Shown here: piece after piece, positions 44,225-52,788 of the stretch
How positions within the stretch are numbered: position 1 is the first letter of the stretch
How the letters are laid out: the number at the start of each line of letters is the position of its first letter
NCBI GenBank assembly: GCA_002721815.1
Contig: PBLQ01000061.1
Coordinates: forward strand, 1-64,000
DNA: 64,000 bases
DNA from: Myxococcales bacterium
GTDB lineage: Bacteria; Myxococcota; UBA727; GCA-2721815
Direction: 5' to 3'
Notes under the pieces: model-generated
Told to the model about the DNA's origin: nothing
What the model saw: the letters and a program-made list of their open reading frames with translations, nothing else
Database searches by the model: none
Program-made: the position numbers and the translations under genes

Positions 44225-44347
44225 AAACCCCTCTTTACCAGTCACCGATCCATGGTGGCGAGGTTTGATGGTCGAGCATTGACCCCAAAAAAGCAAGAAA
44301 ACGACCCGGGTTTGGCGGGCCCCAAAAAGCGGTAAAATTGAATGAAA

Positions 44348-45292
44348 TTAGTGAATTAGGGAAACCACTGGGAGGTGGTCGCTGATCACGGTGGTGTAGG
44401 TGGCCAACTCTTGATCGAGTCTTGGCACCATGATTTCAACGGTGGCATTGTTGGCTAAGAAAGAGCGGCTCACCACGATGTGATCAATAAGCGAATTTCC
44501 CCAGATGTGAGAAAACGCGCCGCTGTGCAGACCTGATGTTAGGAAGCTGTAATTGGTATCATCGTTCAAATAGGGCTCGAAAACCATGGCGCCATCGGAT
44601 GTGTCCAGCCGTTCGTTAAAATCGCCCAGGAGAATCACGTAGGCCCCTTCTTCGGCTTCCAACAAATCGCTGGTGTAATCATAAAGTTTTTGAACGCCTA
44701 AAACACGACGTTCTCGTTCCTCATCGCCACCTCCTGCTTTAAGGTGCAAGGTAATGCCCCAAAAGGTTTCGGGCATTTCGCCATCTTGTCGGTGAAATTT
44801 CGCGAGCAAAGGTGGCCGAGGAAAGGCATCAAATGAACCGTAAAAAATATTCTGCACCCCAGTGGCTGAGAGAACGTCTTGCCGCCATATAAAGCCTACT
44901 TTTTGATAGGTGCCATCGGCGTAGGTGTGTGATGATAAGGCACCGTCGTGATAAGGGAGACGGCCCAAAAGCTCTTCGAAGGCAGTGATGCTGCCAATCT
45001 CTTGGACCCCTAAAAGATCGAGATCCATGGAGGCAATTAAATCCGCAGTGGTTTGTGCTGAGGTGGCGGTTTTTGGGAAGTTTTCGAGGTTCCAGGTGGC
45101 AGCGTCGAGGGTGGTTGGAGAGCCCAAGCGCGTGACCAAATTGGTTTGGGCCGCGGGCCATTCGGGAGTGGAGGTGCCACCATCTGTGGTCGTGCTGCCT
45201 TGCCCATTGGTGTCATCTTCGTCGCCAAGGGTGGGTCCCATGGGGCAAGCACACAGCAGTGAAGTTAAAAAGAGTAAGAAATACATTTGCAT
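44348..45292 (-). CDS. endonuclease/exonuclease/phosphatase-family lipoprotein
   Basis: A 314-residue secreted protein with a short signal and lipid cysteine in SLLCACPMG (C14 or C16). A Thr/Gly/Asp linker follows. The EEP (DNase I-like) domain has the metal and catalytic motifs in order: ATWNLENFP, LLGVQEIGS, LLGDFNERLD, SLIDHIVVSR and ISDHLPVVSL. This family includes DNases, phosphatases and sphingomyelinases; the intact His/Asp/Asn set suggests activity outside the cell on DNA or phospho-esters. The stop of RNase J lies 10 bp upstream of its start on the same strand, so the two may be co-transcribed. Confidence 0.87.
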   Translation of the reverse strand: MQMYFLLFLTSLLCACPMGPTLGDEDDTNGQGSTTTDGGTSTPEWPAAQTNLVTRLGSPTTLDAATWNLENFPKTATSAQTTADLIASMDLDLLGVQEIGSITAFEELLGRLPYHDGALSSHTYADGTYQKVGFIWRQDVLSATGVQNIFYGSFDAFPRPPLLAKFHRQDGEMPETFWGITLHLKAGGGDEERERRVLGVQKLYDYTSDLLEAEEGAYVILLGDFNERLDTSDGAMVFEPYLNDDTNYSFLTSGLHSGAFSHIWGNSLIDHIVVSRSFLANNATVEIMVPRLDQELATYTTVISDHLPVVSLIH

Positions 45293-45302
45293 GAATGATT
45301 GC

Positions 45303-46952
45303 TCATACCAAAATAAAAAAGGGACTGTTTTTATGTTGTTGCCGAAAGGTTTTGTTGACCATGCGACACAATTTCTTGTTCATTTCATCATAAGGGAGGT
45401 CGTAATGTTCCATCAAATAATCGGTCATCTGTTGGCCTAAATTATTTAACAACGGGCTAAAGTCAGTGGCGCCTAAAGCGCGACCTTCGAGCCTGATTTG
45501 ATCTTTACCTGGACTTAAAAAGCCCAACAGCACGCCGGCCTGAGACATGCGCGACCTCGCAAAGACCGTTTCGAAGGGGGCCGGGTTCACCTCTTCGTCG
45601 TTCACCCAGGGTTCTGGGAGAGGGACCCGCACTTCATGAGTGGTTCCCCCGTTACCATCAAACCTTAGTTTTTCCCCGTTTCTAAGTTCGAGGAGCTGTA
45701 CATTGGACAGGCCCAGTTCATCACCCAAATTTTTATGGGCTTTCAATTGTTGTACACCACCGTGAAGGGGAATGAAGAATTTGGGTTTGGTGGCACGAAT
45801 CAATGCGGCCATGTCTTCTCGATGACCATGTCCCGATACGTGTCGGCCATCACGGCCATCAAATATTTTGACGCCACGATCTGCGATTTTGTCGAGCAAT
45901 GCTGCCACGGGTCTTTCATTTCCGGGAATGACCCGCGCAGAGACCAAAAGGGTGTCGTTTTCGTCGAGGTGTTTAATGGTGGAACGATCTTCACTGAGAC
46001 GCCACAAGGCTGAACCCGTTTCACCTTGAGAGCCAGTTAAGAGCCAGCATTGTTCTTGGGGGGCGCGCAGCAGATGGGCTTCGGGTTTTTCCCAAACATC
46101 CCCTAAATTAAACATCCCTTTTTGTTGGGCCATCTGGACTTTTTCTCTCATGGAGCGTCCGAGGATCGAAAGTTTGCGCCCGTAGGTACGGCAGCATTCG
46201 GCGATGGTGTTGATGCGTTGAATGTGGGTGGCAAAGGTCGCGACGAACAAACGACCCGGGCTTGATTCAAACACTTTCTGGGTGGGAGCGACGACGGAAC
46301 GTTCTCCAGGGTTTTTACCCGGTGCGCCTGCGAGGGTGGAGTCGGAGAGCAGACACAGCACCCCTTGGTCGCCGATTTTGGATAAGGTTGAAAAATCGGT
46401 GGGGGGGCCCAAAGTGGGATTGAGTTCCAGCCTAAAGTCGCCACTGTGCACCAAGGCGCCCGCGGGCGTTTGGACGTATAAGGTGTAAGCGTCGGGGATG
46501 GAGTGATTCACTGTGACCCATTTGAGCTGAAAAGGTCCCACGGATATGGCGTTGTTGGGGGCGATGGTCCGGATGTCAGGCGGTGAAAAATGTTTGCGTT
46601 GGAATTTCTTGCGAATCATTTCACCGGTAAAGGGCCCTGCCCAAATGGGGGCTGGTGCCACCTCGTGCGCGAAAGGAAGCGCCCCAATATGATCCTCATG
46701 CCCGTGGGTGATGGCGAAACCCAGAAAATCCTGTCCCAGCCCTTTGAAAAACTCGATGGGCGGGATCCCAAATCGATAGCCGTGACCTTCGGGTCCTAAA
46801 AATCGAGCGCCACAGTCCACCGCCAGACTCTTGTTTGATTCTAAATCCTTTATAATTAGACAGTTACCGCCAAATTGACCCACCCCGCCCAAGGGAATGA
46901 TCTCAATTCCAGGGTTTGAAGGTAATGCCTGCTGTTGGATGTGGTCGGACAT
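45303..46952 (-). CDS. rnj: ribonuclease J
   Basis: A 549-residue RNase J, a beta-CASP metallo-nuclease with 5'-3' exonuclease and endonuclease activity on RNA. Zinc ligands are in THGHEDHIGALP (H83, H85, D87, H88), with HSGDFRLE, the beta-CASP HVSGHGH motif and PLHGGVQQLKAHK. Residues about 450-549 form the RNase J C-terminal domain. The start at 46952 begins MSDHIQQ and is followed by the family's EIIPLGGVGQFGGN. The longer frame was rejected because it would run across the small gene on the opposite strand. No RNase E is in the window. Confidence 0.93.
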   Translation of the reverse strand: MSDHIQQQALPSNPGIEIIPLGGVGQFGGNCLIIKDLESNKSLAVDCGARFLGPEGHGYRFGIPPIEFFKGLGQDFLGFAITHGHEDHIGALPFAHEVAPAPIWAGPFTGEMIRKKFQRKHFSPPDIRTIAPNNAISVGPFQLKWVTVNHSIPDAYTLYVQTPAGALVHSGDFRLELNPTLGPPTDFSTLSKIGDQGVLCLLSDSTLAGAPGKNPGERSVVAPTQKVFESSPGRLFVATFATHIQRINTIAECCRTYGRKLSILGRSMREKVQMAQQKGMFNLGDVWEKPEAHLLRAPQEQCWLLTGSQGETGSALWRLSEDRSTIKHLDENDTLLVSARVIPGNERPVAALLDKIADRGVKIFDGRDGRHVSGHGHREDMAALIRATKPKFFIPLHGGVQQLKAHKNLGDELGLSNVQLLELRNGEKLRFDGNGGTTHEVRVPLPEPWVNDEEVNPAPFETVFARSRMSQAGVLLGFLSPGKDQIRLEGRALGATDFSPLLNNLGQQMTDYLMEHYDLPYDEMNKKLCRMVNKTFRQQHKNSPFFILV

Positions 46953-47084
46953 GGAGTTGAAATTGCCACAAAAACTGCCATTTGTCCCCACTAATCGCTG
47001 GGGTGGCAAATGCCATTTAACCGGTTGTGTTCGGGCATTTCTGGCGCTATACCCCAAAAGCAACCCAGAATTAGAGGTTTTACT

Positions 47085-47369
47085 GTGAGTCTGAATAACA
47101 ACGAAATTATCGATAAGCGTTTGGTGCAAAGACACCTTTCTAAGGGAATTCTCAGCCGTGAAGCATTTGCTGATCACTTGGAGAATTTGCCAGATCAAGA
47201 AAGCGAAGCTGAGAACATTTGGCCCATGATCATGGAAGGCACCCAAAGCGAAGCCAGTGTAAAAGTGTCCACTGAAGAACTGGAAAACGTGCCAGTGCCC
47301 ACCGCAACTGCACCCATCGAAGACACCGAAGAAGGTGGCGTTCCTGCAGCAGTGGATTTCGGTAGCTGA
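47085..47369 (+). CDS. small conserved-looking hypothetical protein
   Basis: This 94-residue acidic protein is not recognised. It starts at GTG with AGAGG 7 bp upstream. The first 40 residues (VSLNNNEIIDKRLVQRHL then GILSREAFADHLENLPD) look helical and structured; the second half is Glu/Pro/Ala-rich and probably disordered (EDTEEGGVPAAVDFGS at the end). A good stem-loop terminator follows 29 bp after the stop, supporting an independent gene. It is divergent from RNase J with a 132-bp gap. There is no signal peptide or transmembrane helix. Confidence 0.6.
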   Translation: MSLNNNEIIDKRLVQRHLSKGILSREAFADHLENLPDQESEAENIWPMIMEGTQSEASVKVSTEELENVPVPTATAPIEDTEEGGVPAAVDFGS

Positions 47370-47397
47370 ATCAGCACCCACTGAACCTGGAACCCAT

Positions 47398-47425
47398 TGA
47401 CCACCCCAGCGGTGGTCATTTTTTT
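47398..47425 (+). terminator. rho-independent terminator after the 94-residue gene
   Basis: TGACCACC and GGTGGTCA form an 8-bp stem with loop CCAGC, followed at once by seven T's. It ends the transcript of the small gene at 47085, before UPF0158. Confidence 0.85.
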
Positions 47426-47479
47426 GCGACCTGGTAAAGCATCCCCTACATTGTTGCCTTTAGGGAGGGCGATAACCAC

Positions 47480-47935
47480 ATGAATGAACTGGCGGTAGAT
47501 TGGAATGAACTGGAACTTGCATTTCGTGAGGTTTCAGAGACTCAGAACTTTTTTGATTTACGCTCTGGTGCAGTGGTTTCTGTGGTGCGTGGTTATGAAG
47601 ACGAAGCTGAAATTCAGACTTTGATTCAGCAGCACCCCGATCGCTTTGAAAAAATAGCGCCTTTAGATGCCGGCTTTACCCGCGATGCCTTAATGGCGTT
47701 TTTACCTTTGGTGGTTCAAAAACAACTGCGTGCGGAGTTAGAGTTGGCGCTCAAAGGACCGGCCGGTCTCACGCGGGCCATGGATGTTTTAAAAACCCAC
47801 GGTGACGTCATGGGGCAGTTCCATCGACATGAACAAGAGTCTTTTTGGAAGCATGTGAATTCGTTCTTGGGCAGCTGCGGTGTTAAGCCCGCTAATCGAG
47901 CTCCTGAACCAGAGCTTTTTCACGAAGTGGCATAA
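47480..47935 (+). CDS. UPF0158-like protein
   Basis: A 151-residue soluble protein with the UPF0158 pattern. It starts VDWNELELAFREVSE, then a FDLRSGAVVSVVRGYED strand pair (the family reads L-D-x-x-T-G-x-V at this place), then a basic helix and LELALKGPAGLTRAMDVLKTHGD. No function is established. GGGAGGG lies about 11 bp before ATG. A promoter must lie within the short region after the upstream terminator. The last 44 bp overlap the convergent lipoprotein-type gene. Confidence 0.75.
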   Translation: MNELAVDWNELELAFREVSETQNFFDLRSGAVVSVVRGYEDEAEIQTLIQQHPDRFEKIAPLDAGFTRDALMAFLPLVVQKQLRAELELALKGPAGLTRAMDVLKTHGDVMGQFHRHEQESFWKHVNSFLGSCGVKPANRAPEPELFHEVA

Positions 47936-48806
47936 GGTTTCGCTCGACCGCTTCAATACACGACAGCGCTTTTACAGGCCAAGCATCATCTGATTCGGAT
48001 TGCGGATTCATGGTTTGGAATAACTTTTTGTTGCGCGTTTGACATCTCAGAAAAAGGGTACGACCCGCCTCTTGTGCTAAGCGTGTATCAGGATGTGCCA
48101 TGAGACCAATCAGTAATTCATCGTCTTCGATATTATTTCGGTGCGCCTGTTTGGCCATGATGGCTCTTAACAAGGTTTGATCATTCTCTTTCAGGGCGCG
48201 TTCAATGGTTTCTGGATTAAAATAAAACCCATTTGATTTATTTCCAGAAGGATTGAGCAAATGGGTCAATGCGCCCTCGGCGGCGGCCATGATGACATCT
48301 TGGGTGTGCTTTAATTCCATCCAAGGGTTTTTATTTCTTTGTTCTTTCATTTGACGTTCGGAAATCCCTCGAGTTCGGGTTTGCCGTTGTGCGCGGGCTG
48401 AGCTGAGCGCTAAAGGCACATCGTTAAATGCAAGCTGCGCATGACAAAGGGCATTGTATTGGGTTTCCACTTTGCCCACGTGAACGATGATGCGGCATGA
48501 ATTGAGCTGTATGTGCAACGCTTCAGAGGTGGATGAATATTTTTCCCCCTGCCATTGGTGAAGTTTGTTGATGAGGGCCAGCTGCTCCTCCCCGGTCATG
48601 GAGCCATCGTCGAAAAGCAGGACCGGTTTGTTCTGACTATAAGTCACCGAGCTCGGTGCTTCGAAGGCGAGAGGAAGGACCCGATAATTATCGCGAGTGG
48701 TCAGGGTGTTGGTCGCGCATGCCATCTGCAACAAACAAACAAGGAGGCCCATTTTTTCAAAGGCACGGTGGTAGGGATGGTTGCAGTTTTGGCGGTAAGC
48801 GTTCAT
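47892..48806 (-). CDS. exported or lipoprotein-like hypothetical
   Basis: This 304-residue protein is unrecognised. A hydrophobic stretch (MGLLVCLLQMACATN, residues 19-33) looks like a signal peptide with an imperfect lipobox (QMAC). The true start may be ATG 48806 or ATG 48752 (286 residues); neither has a clear Shine-Dalgarno. The mature part has TLTTRDNYRVLPL, FDDGSMTGEEQ, and later a helical half with LIGLMAHPDTRLAQEAGRTLFLRC, similar to a HEAT-like repeat. No catalytic motif is evident. It overlaps UPF0158 by 44 bp convergently and faces truA. Confidence 0.55.
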   Translation of the reverse strand: MNAYRQNCNHPYHRAFEKMGLLVCLLQMACATNTLTTRDNYRVLPLAFEAPSSVTYSQNKPVLLFDDGSMTGEEQLALINKLHQWQGEKYSSTSEALHIQLNSCRIIVHVGKVETQYNALCHAQLAFNDVPLALSSARAQRQTRTRGISERQMKEQRNKNPWMELKHTQDVIMAAAEGALTHLLNPSGNKSNGFYFNPETIERALKENDQTLLRAIMAKQAHRNNIEDDELLIGLMAHPDTRLAQEAGRTLFLRCQTRNKKLFQTMNPQSESDDAWPVKALSCIEAVERNLMPLREKALVQELD

Positions 48807-48834
48807 GATAAAGAAATATAAGGAGGGCAGTGAA

Positions 48835-49686
48835 TTGGAGCACGAGGTGCAAACATGGCGACTGACGGTGGCTTACGATGGCAGTCATTTTCATGGCTGG
48901 CAAGCCCAACCAGGGTTGCCTACGGTACAAGGGGTGCTGCAAGAAGCGCTGCGGGCGTTTAAAAAGGGGGACATCGAAGTCCAGGGGGCTGGCCGCACCG
49001 ATGCGGGTGTGCACGCCCTGGGGCAGGTGGCTTCTTGTTCTTTTCCCTCAGATTTAACCGAACGAAAAATGCTGCTGGCCATGGCCAGTTTGTTGCCGCC
49101 AACCGTTCGCATCATGAAGGCCGAGCGCATGCCAGCCGGCTTCAATGCCAAACATCACAGCATTGGTAAACGATACCTGTATCGCGTTGCCAACACGGAT
49201 GTGGTGAGTCCCTTCAAGGCACCTTACGCTTGGCAGGTGAAGGCATCATTGGATGTGGAAAAAATGAAGACCGCGGCCCAGTGCCTTTTGGGCGAAAAAG
49301 ATTTTGAAAGTTTTCGTTCTGTTCATTGCGATGCCGGTCACGCACGACGTTTTTTGTGGAAGGCGGAGGTGCTCCAAGACAGTGAAGACCTCTCCATTGA
49401 AATACGCGGCAACGCCTTTTGCCGAAATATGATCCGAATCATCGCAGGCACGCTGGTGGAGGTGGGTCGCGGGAAAATTGCAGTGGAACAAATGCCGCGC
49501 ATCATAGACGCAAAGAACAGAGAAGCTGCAGGAATTACCGCGCCGGCACACGGGTTGTTCTTGGGCACCGTTTATTACCCTGATCAGCTGGATGATGCAT
49601 GCATTCCCTCGACTGCCGTTTTCCCCAACCACCCTTGGGGAAAAGATTTCTGGCCACCTGGCCCCAAGGGCGAATCAAATAAATAA
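48835..49686 (+). CDS. truA: tRNA pseudouridine synthase A
   Basis: A 283-residue TruA that converts uridines 38-40 of tRNAs to pseudouridine. The catalytic aspartate lies in GAGRTDAGVHALGQVA. Family marks LTVAYDGSHFHGWQ, KRYLYRV and GNAFCRNMIRIIAGTLVEVG follow. The start is taken as TTG at 48835 because a strong AAGGAGGG lies seven bases before it. An in-frame ATG at 48805 has no such site and overlaps the divergent gene's start. The C-terminal 25 residues (NHPWGKDFWPPG) extend beyond the usual end. The 461-bp gap downstream has several hairpins and no gene. Confidence 0.93.
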   Translation: MEHEVQTWRLTVAYDGSHFHGWQAQPGLPTVQGVLQEALRAFKKGDIEVQGAGRTDAGVHALGQVASCSFPSDLTERKMLLAMASLLPPTVRIMKAERMPAGFNAKHHSIGKRYLYRVANTDVVSPFKAPYAWQVKASLDVEKMKTAAQCLLGEKDFESFRSVHCDAGHARRFLWKAEVLQDSEDLSIEIRGNAFCRNMIRIIAGTLVEVGRGKIAVEQMPRIIDAKNREAAGITAPAHGLFLGTVYYPDQLDDACIPSTAVFPNHPWGKDFWPPGPKGESNK

Positions 49687-49795
49687 TAACGCAGTCCTTA
49701 TGGAATTGCGTGTCGATGCCGATGAAGAAGGAGGTGCCAGCGTTCGGCGAAATTCCTTCCGCCCTTCAAAGCCTGAACGTTCACCCAAAAAATAA

Positions 49796-49828
49796 TGCGG
49801 TTTAAGTATGGGGGATACTTAAACCGCA
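49796..49828 (-). terminator. 14-bp perfect hairpin, likely terminator for minus strand
   Basis: TGCGGTTTAAGTAT and ATACTTAAACCGCA pair perfectly around five G's. On the minus strand it is followed by a TTATTTTTT run, as in a rho-independent terminator; on the plus strand no T-run follows. No minus-strand gene is visible to its right, so it may instead be a double-stranded RNA feature. Confidence 0.45.
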
Positions 49829-49836
49829 CAAAAGGA

Positions 49837-49866
49837 CTGTCGGGGAGATGGGGGAGGTCCCGACAG
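49837..49866. repeat. 8-bp stem with G-rich loop
   Basis: CTGTCGGG and CCCGACAG flank a 14-base purine-rich loop (GAGATGGGGGAGGT). It is eight bases downstream of the 14-bp hairpin. It is not followed by a T-run. Confidence 0.5.
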
Positions 49867-50021
49867 CACCCTTATCTGAGCAAGAGACGTGCCAGAAAAT
49901 AGAAGCCCGACACCATTCTCTTAAGCCCTTGTTTTAAAAGAACAAAAGCAAAACACAAAAAAGAATCACCTTCACGAAAAAGCGGCAAAAAAACCCTAAA
50001 AAATACAGGTCCTGCGAAAAA

Positions 50022-50052
50022 GTCAACCTTATAGGCCCTTACGAAGGTTGGC
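50022..50052 (+). repeat. 9-bp stem in the tatB leader region
   Basis: GTCAACCTT and AAGGTTGGC pair with one G-U wobble around a 13-base loop containing AGGCCC. It lies 5 bases before the mutually exclusive hairpins of the putative attenuator. Confidence 0.5.
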
Positions 50053-50057
50053 TTACA

Positions 50058-50113
50058 TGCCTCGGTGAGGCAAAAAAGCCGCTTCCTGCGGTATGGGGCC
50101 TCATTCTTTTTTT
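50058..50113 (+). terminator. alternative hairpins with T-run ahead of tatB (possible attenuator)
   Basis: TGCCTC(50058-50063)/GAGGCA(50067-50072) forms one hairpin. The same TGAGGC (50066-50071) can instead pair with GCCTCA (50098-50103), enclosing CCGC-TTCCT-GCGG, and is then followed by TTCTTTTTTT. The two states share bases and exclude each other. This is the layout of a terminator with an alternative partner, 35 bp before the tatB start. Whether it is a switch or a plain terminator needs testing. Confidence 0.5.
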
Positions 50114-50147
50114 CCCCTTTTAGTTTTCGTTACGGTAATAAGGGCGC

Positions 50148-50558
50148 ATGTTTGGAATCGGCTTTGGTGAACTAATCATAATATTTATCGTCGCTTTACT
50201 GGTGGTGGGGCCCCACAAATTACCAGAAATGGCGAAAAACCTCGCCAAGGTGCTGCGCGAGGTTCGAAAGACCTCCGACGAGTTCCAGGCGTCCATTTTT
50301 AGGGAGACGGGTCCTTCGGTGAGCGGGTTGCTCAAAAGCCCAGAGGCCACCATCAAGCGCCACCTCGAAAACGAAGTTCAAGAAGCGCTCGGGCTTGAGG
50401 AAGACTGCGGAGAGGGTGAGTCTCCAATGGCCTCTGCTCAATCCGCGGAACCACAGGCCGCTGACCCAAATGGTTCGGCCAGCCCAGAAGATGTGCCCGA
50501 GAGGGTGGCGCGCGGCGCATTCCATGGGGAGCAGAAAGACGGTTCTTCTGGTGGATGA
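50148..50558 (+). CDS. tatB: Sec-independent translocase protein TatB
   Basis: A 136-residue TatA/B-family protein. It has one N-terminal transmembrane helix (about 5-21) with E8 in the FGEL position, VVGPHKLP and an amphipathic helix to about residue 60. The GP-xxLP elbow and acidic E8 fit TatB better than TatA. The C-terminal half (about 80-136) is a disordered acidic Ser/Pro/Ala tail. AAGGGC lies near the ATG. tatC overlaps its end. No tatA is beside it in the window, so TatA must be encoded elsewhere, or this protein serves both roles as in some species. Confidence 0.82.
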   Translation: MFGIGFGELIIIFIVALLVVGPHKLPEMAKNLAKVLREVRKTSDEFQASIFRETGPSVSGLLKSPEATIKRHLENEVQEALGLEEDCGEGESPMASAQSAEPQAADPNGSASPEDVPERVARGAFHGEQKDGSSGG

Positions 50559-51312
50559 GCGGGAGTACTCATTGGTGGAACATTTGGCGGATTTACGCAC
50601 CCGTCTGTTTTACGCTGTGCTGGGGATTTTTGCCGCCACATTTGCGTGCTTCGCATTTTCAGATACTTTTATTTTATGGTTGAAAACGCCCATGGCGGAA
50701 GTGCTGGGTGAGAACGCGCAATTTGTAGTGTTGGCGCCCCATGAATACTTTTTTGTGAAGCTGAAGATTTCCATGGTGGCTGGCATCTTTGTTTCGTCAC
50801 CTTGGTTGTTTTATCAATTTTGGCTGTTTGTTGCGCCGGGATTGTTTAAGCACGAGCGGCGTTATGTCTTTTCCTTCGTGTTCGCGGGCGCTTTCTTTTT
50901 CATCGGTGGGGCTTTGTTTTGCTACTATGTGGTGTTCCCGCCCATGTTCATTTTTTTCGTGGGAACTTTGCCAGAAGGCATTTTAGGAAACTATTCGGTT
51001 GGGGTTTTGTACGGCTTTGCCACCAACATGCTGCTGGCTTTTGGTTTGGTATTTGAAGCGCCGGTGGTGGTGTTTCTTTTGGCCGTGATGGGGGTGGTCG
51101 ATCCGGAGGGCTTGGGGAAATGGCGTCGGTATGTGGTGGTCTTCGCCTTTATTTTGGCTGCGGTCATCACCCCAACCCCGGACCCGTTGACCCAAAGTCT
51201 CATGGCGGTACCCATGATTTTGCTGTACGAATTAGGTTTGTTTGCGGCTAAGATATTCTTGCGCAGAGGTTCAGCCCCTGACGAAGTTAACGCTGAACCA
51301 AGTGACCCTTAA
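50524..51312 (+). CDS. tatC: Sec-independent translocase protein TatC
   Basis: A 262-residue TatC, the twin-arginine signal receptor. The N-terminal LVEHLADLRTRLFYA motif is diagnostic, with six transmembrane helices, SMVAGIFVSSPWLFYQFW and FVFAFILAAVITPTPDPLTQ. ATG at 50524 overlaps tatB by 35 bp; GTG at 50551 is an alternative start with a shorter N-terminus. It ends inside the convergent miaB gene (26 bp overlap). With tatB it gives a two-gene tat unit. Confidence 0.95.
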   Translation: MGSRKTVLLVDEREYSLVEHLADLRTRLFYAVLGIFAATFACFAFSDTFILWLKTPMAEVLGENAQFVVLAPHEYFFVKLKISMVAGIFVSSPWLFYQFWLFVAPGLFKHERRYVFSFVFAGAFFFIGGALFCYYVVFPPMFIFFVGTLPEGILGNYSVGVLYGFATNMLLAFGLVFEAPVVVFLLAVMGVVDPEGLGKWRRYVVVFAFILAAVITPTPDPLTQSLMAVPMILLYELGLFAAKIFLRRGSAPDEVNAEPSDP

Positions 51313-52780
51313 GCGATAAGCTGGCTGCGTCCGTAATTTGAACCGGAACAATACTCCCAATCAAGTTGGCCGGTCCATCAAAAGCCACGATGTGATCGCC
51401 TCGGGTTCTCGCCGTGAGTCGCACGCGATCCGTGGGCTCTGGTTGAGCGATTTTTGGACCGCCAATTTGTAACAACCCGTTATTTTCAGCGGGGCTCTCT
51501 GGTTTGCGTTGGCTGGGGTCAATTTTGGCAATGCCTTCCACCAAAACGTCATAGGTTTTCTCAAGCATGTTTTGGTGATGCGCCAAACTAATCTCTTGTT
51601 GGACCGCCAGCATGCGGGCATTTCGGCTTTTCTTTTCTGCTTGTGGAATGGGATCTGCATCGCGTTTTCCCGAAACAGTGCCTGGTCGGGGTGAATATTT
51701 AAATGCAAAGATGTTTTTGTATTTCACTTCGCGAAGCATCTCCAACGACATCACGAAATCCTCTTCGGTCTCATTTGGAAAACCAACGATCATGTCACCA
51801 ACGATGCTGATATCTGGCATTTTTTCTCGTGCCATGTGAATGAGGTCCATGTAGATTTCTTTGGTATAACCCCGGTTCATTTTTTTGAGAACCGCGTTGC
51901 TGCCTGATTGCGCTGGGATGTGCAGATAATTACAAATGCGCTCACTGGCGGCCATGACATCCAAAGCCTCTTCAGTAAAATCTCGAGGGTAAGAGGTCAA
52001 AAAACGAAGTCGAGGCAGATCTGGCGTGGCTTCGTGAATTTGGTGAAGCAAATCTGCGAAAGACGTGGTTTTGCCGCCCTCATGGTAGGTGTAATGGTTG
52101 ATGGTTTGACCCAAGAGGGTCACTTCGCGTGCACCTTGGTCGACCAACCGTTTGACTTCATCAATGAGCCCTTGAGGTGGGCGGTGGACTTCCGGGCCGC
52201 GCGTCATGGGCACCACACAAAAAGAACAAAATTTGTTACACCCGCGGGTAATGCGAACGAAGGCTTGGCGACTTTGATTGATCTCACCCATGCGTTCTTG
52301 GTCTAAGGCTTCGATTTGCTCCAGGCGATCGGTTTCTTGTCCTTTTTGACGTTTGCGAAAACCTGAAAGTGCAATTCTATCGAATGAACTCTGGTGGTCT
52401 TCCACAAAGTGGTTTTCCAAAAGCGCGGGAACTTGATCGAGCTGTGAAGGACCGGCCAACAAATCGATGTGCGGATATTTTTGAATGAGTTCTTGACCTG
52501 CGCGTTCCGCCATACAACCTAAAACGCCGACCACAACGTCATCACCGGCCTCCTTGCGCATGCGATCTTGTCCAAGTCGACTGCGTACCTTTTGCTCACT
52601 AAGATCACGCACCGAGCAGGTGTTGTACAAAACCACATTGGCGTTTTTGGGACTGGAAACAAACTCATAGCCCAAGGGCGCCAATTTATCGCGCACCAAT
52701 TCTGTATCCAGAATATTCATCTGGCAGCCAAAGGTTTCGATGAAAACCTTTTTTTGGGTAGATGATTCAGTGGCGGGCAT
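51287..52780 (-). CDS. miaB: tRNA-2-methylthio-N6-isopentenyladenosine synthase MiaB
   Basis: A 497-residue methylthiotransferase that adds methylthio to i6A37 of tRNA. The N-terminal UPF0004 domain has cluster ligands C19, C55 and C89. The radical-SAM cluster is C181-x3-C185-x2-C188 in RGCNKFCSFC, and a C-terminal TRAM domain closes the protein (about 430-490, RVRLTARTRGDHIV). MiaB rather than MtaB is indicated by CQMN and NTCSVRDLSEQK. miaB follows tig on the same strand by 8 bp, so they form one unit, and its 3' end overlaps tatC convergently. Confidence 0.95.
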   Translation of the reverse strand: MPATESSTQKKVFIETFGCQMNILDTELVRDKLAPLGYEFVSSPKNANVVLYNTCSVRDLSEQKVRSRLGQDRMRKEAGDDVVVGVLGCMAERAGQELIQKYPHIDLLAGPSQLDQVPALLENHFVEDHQSSFDRIALSGFRKRQKGQETDRLEQIEALDQERMGEINQSRQAFVRITRGCNKFCSFCVVPMTRGPEVHRPPQGLIDEVKRLVDQGAREVTLLGQTINHYTYHEGGKTTSFADLLHQIHEATPDLPRLRFLTSYPRDFTEEALDVMAASERICNYLHIPAQSGSNAVLKKMNRGYTKEIYMDLIHMAREKMPDISIVGDMIVGFPNETEEDFVMSLEMLREVKYKNIFAFKYSPRPGTVSGKRDADPIPQAEKKSRNARMLAVQQEISLAHHQNMLEKTYDVLVEGIAKIDPSQRKPESPAENNGLLQIGGPKIAQPEPTDRVRLTARTRGDHIVAFDGPANLIGSIVPVQITDAASLSLKGHLVQR

Positions 52781-52788
52781 ACAACTCC

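Larger units (their letters stand above)
49687..50147 (+). other. structured 461-bp intergenic region
   Basis: No gene is supported between truA and tatB. It holds four sets of paired bases: a 14-bp stem at 49796-49828, an 8-bp stem at 49837-49866, a 9-bp stem at 50022-50052 and the overlapping hairpins at 50058-50113. An A-rich, unpaired stretch (49931-50020) separates them. A 31-codon ORF at 49700-49795 has no ribosome site. I see no match to a known RNA family. Confidence 0.6.

Noticed and set aside
46953-47381. 143-codon extension of RNase J
   Set aside because: It has no conserved sequence and runs opposite a small plus-strand gene with its own site and terminator.
49700-49795. 31-codon ORF after truA
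   Set aside because: There is no ribosome site, and it ends at a hairpin in a gene-free region.
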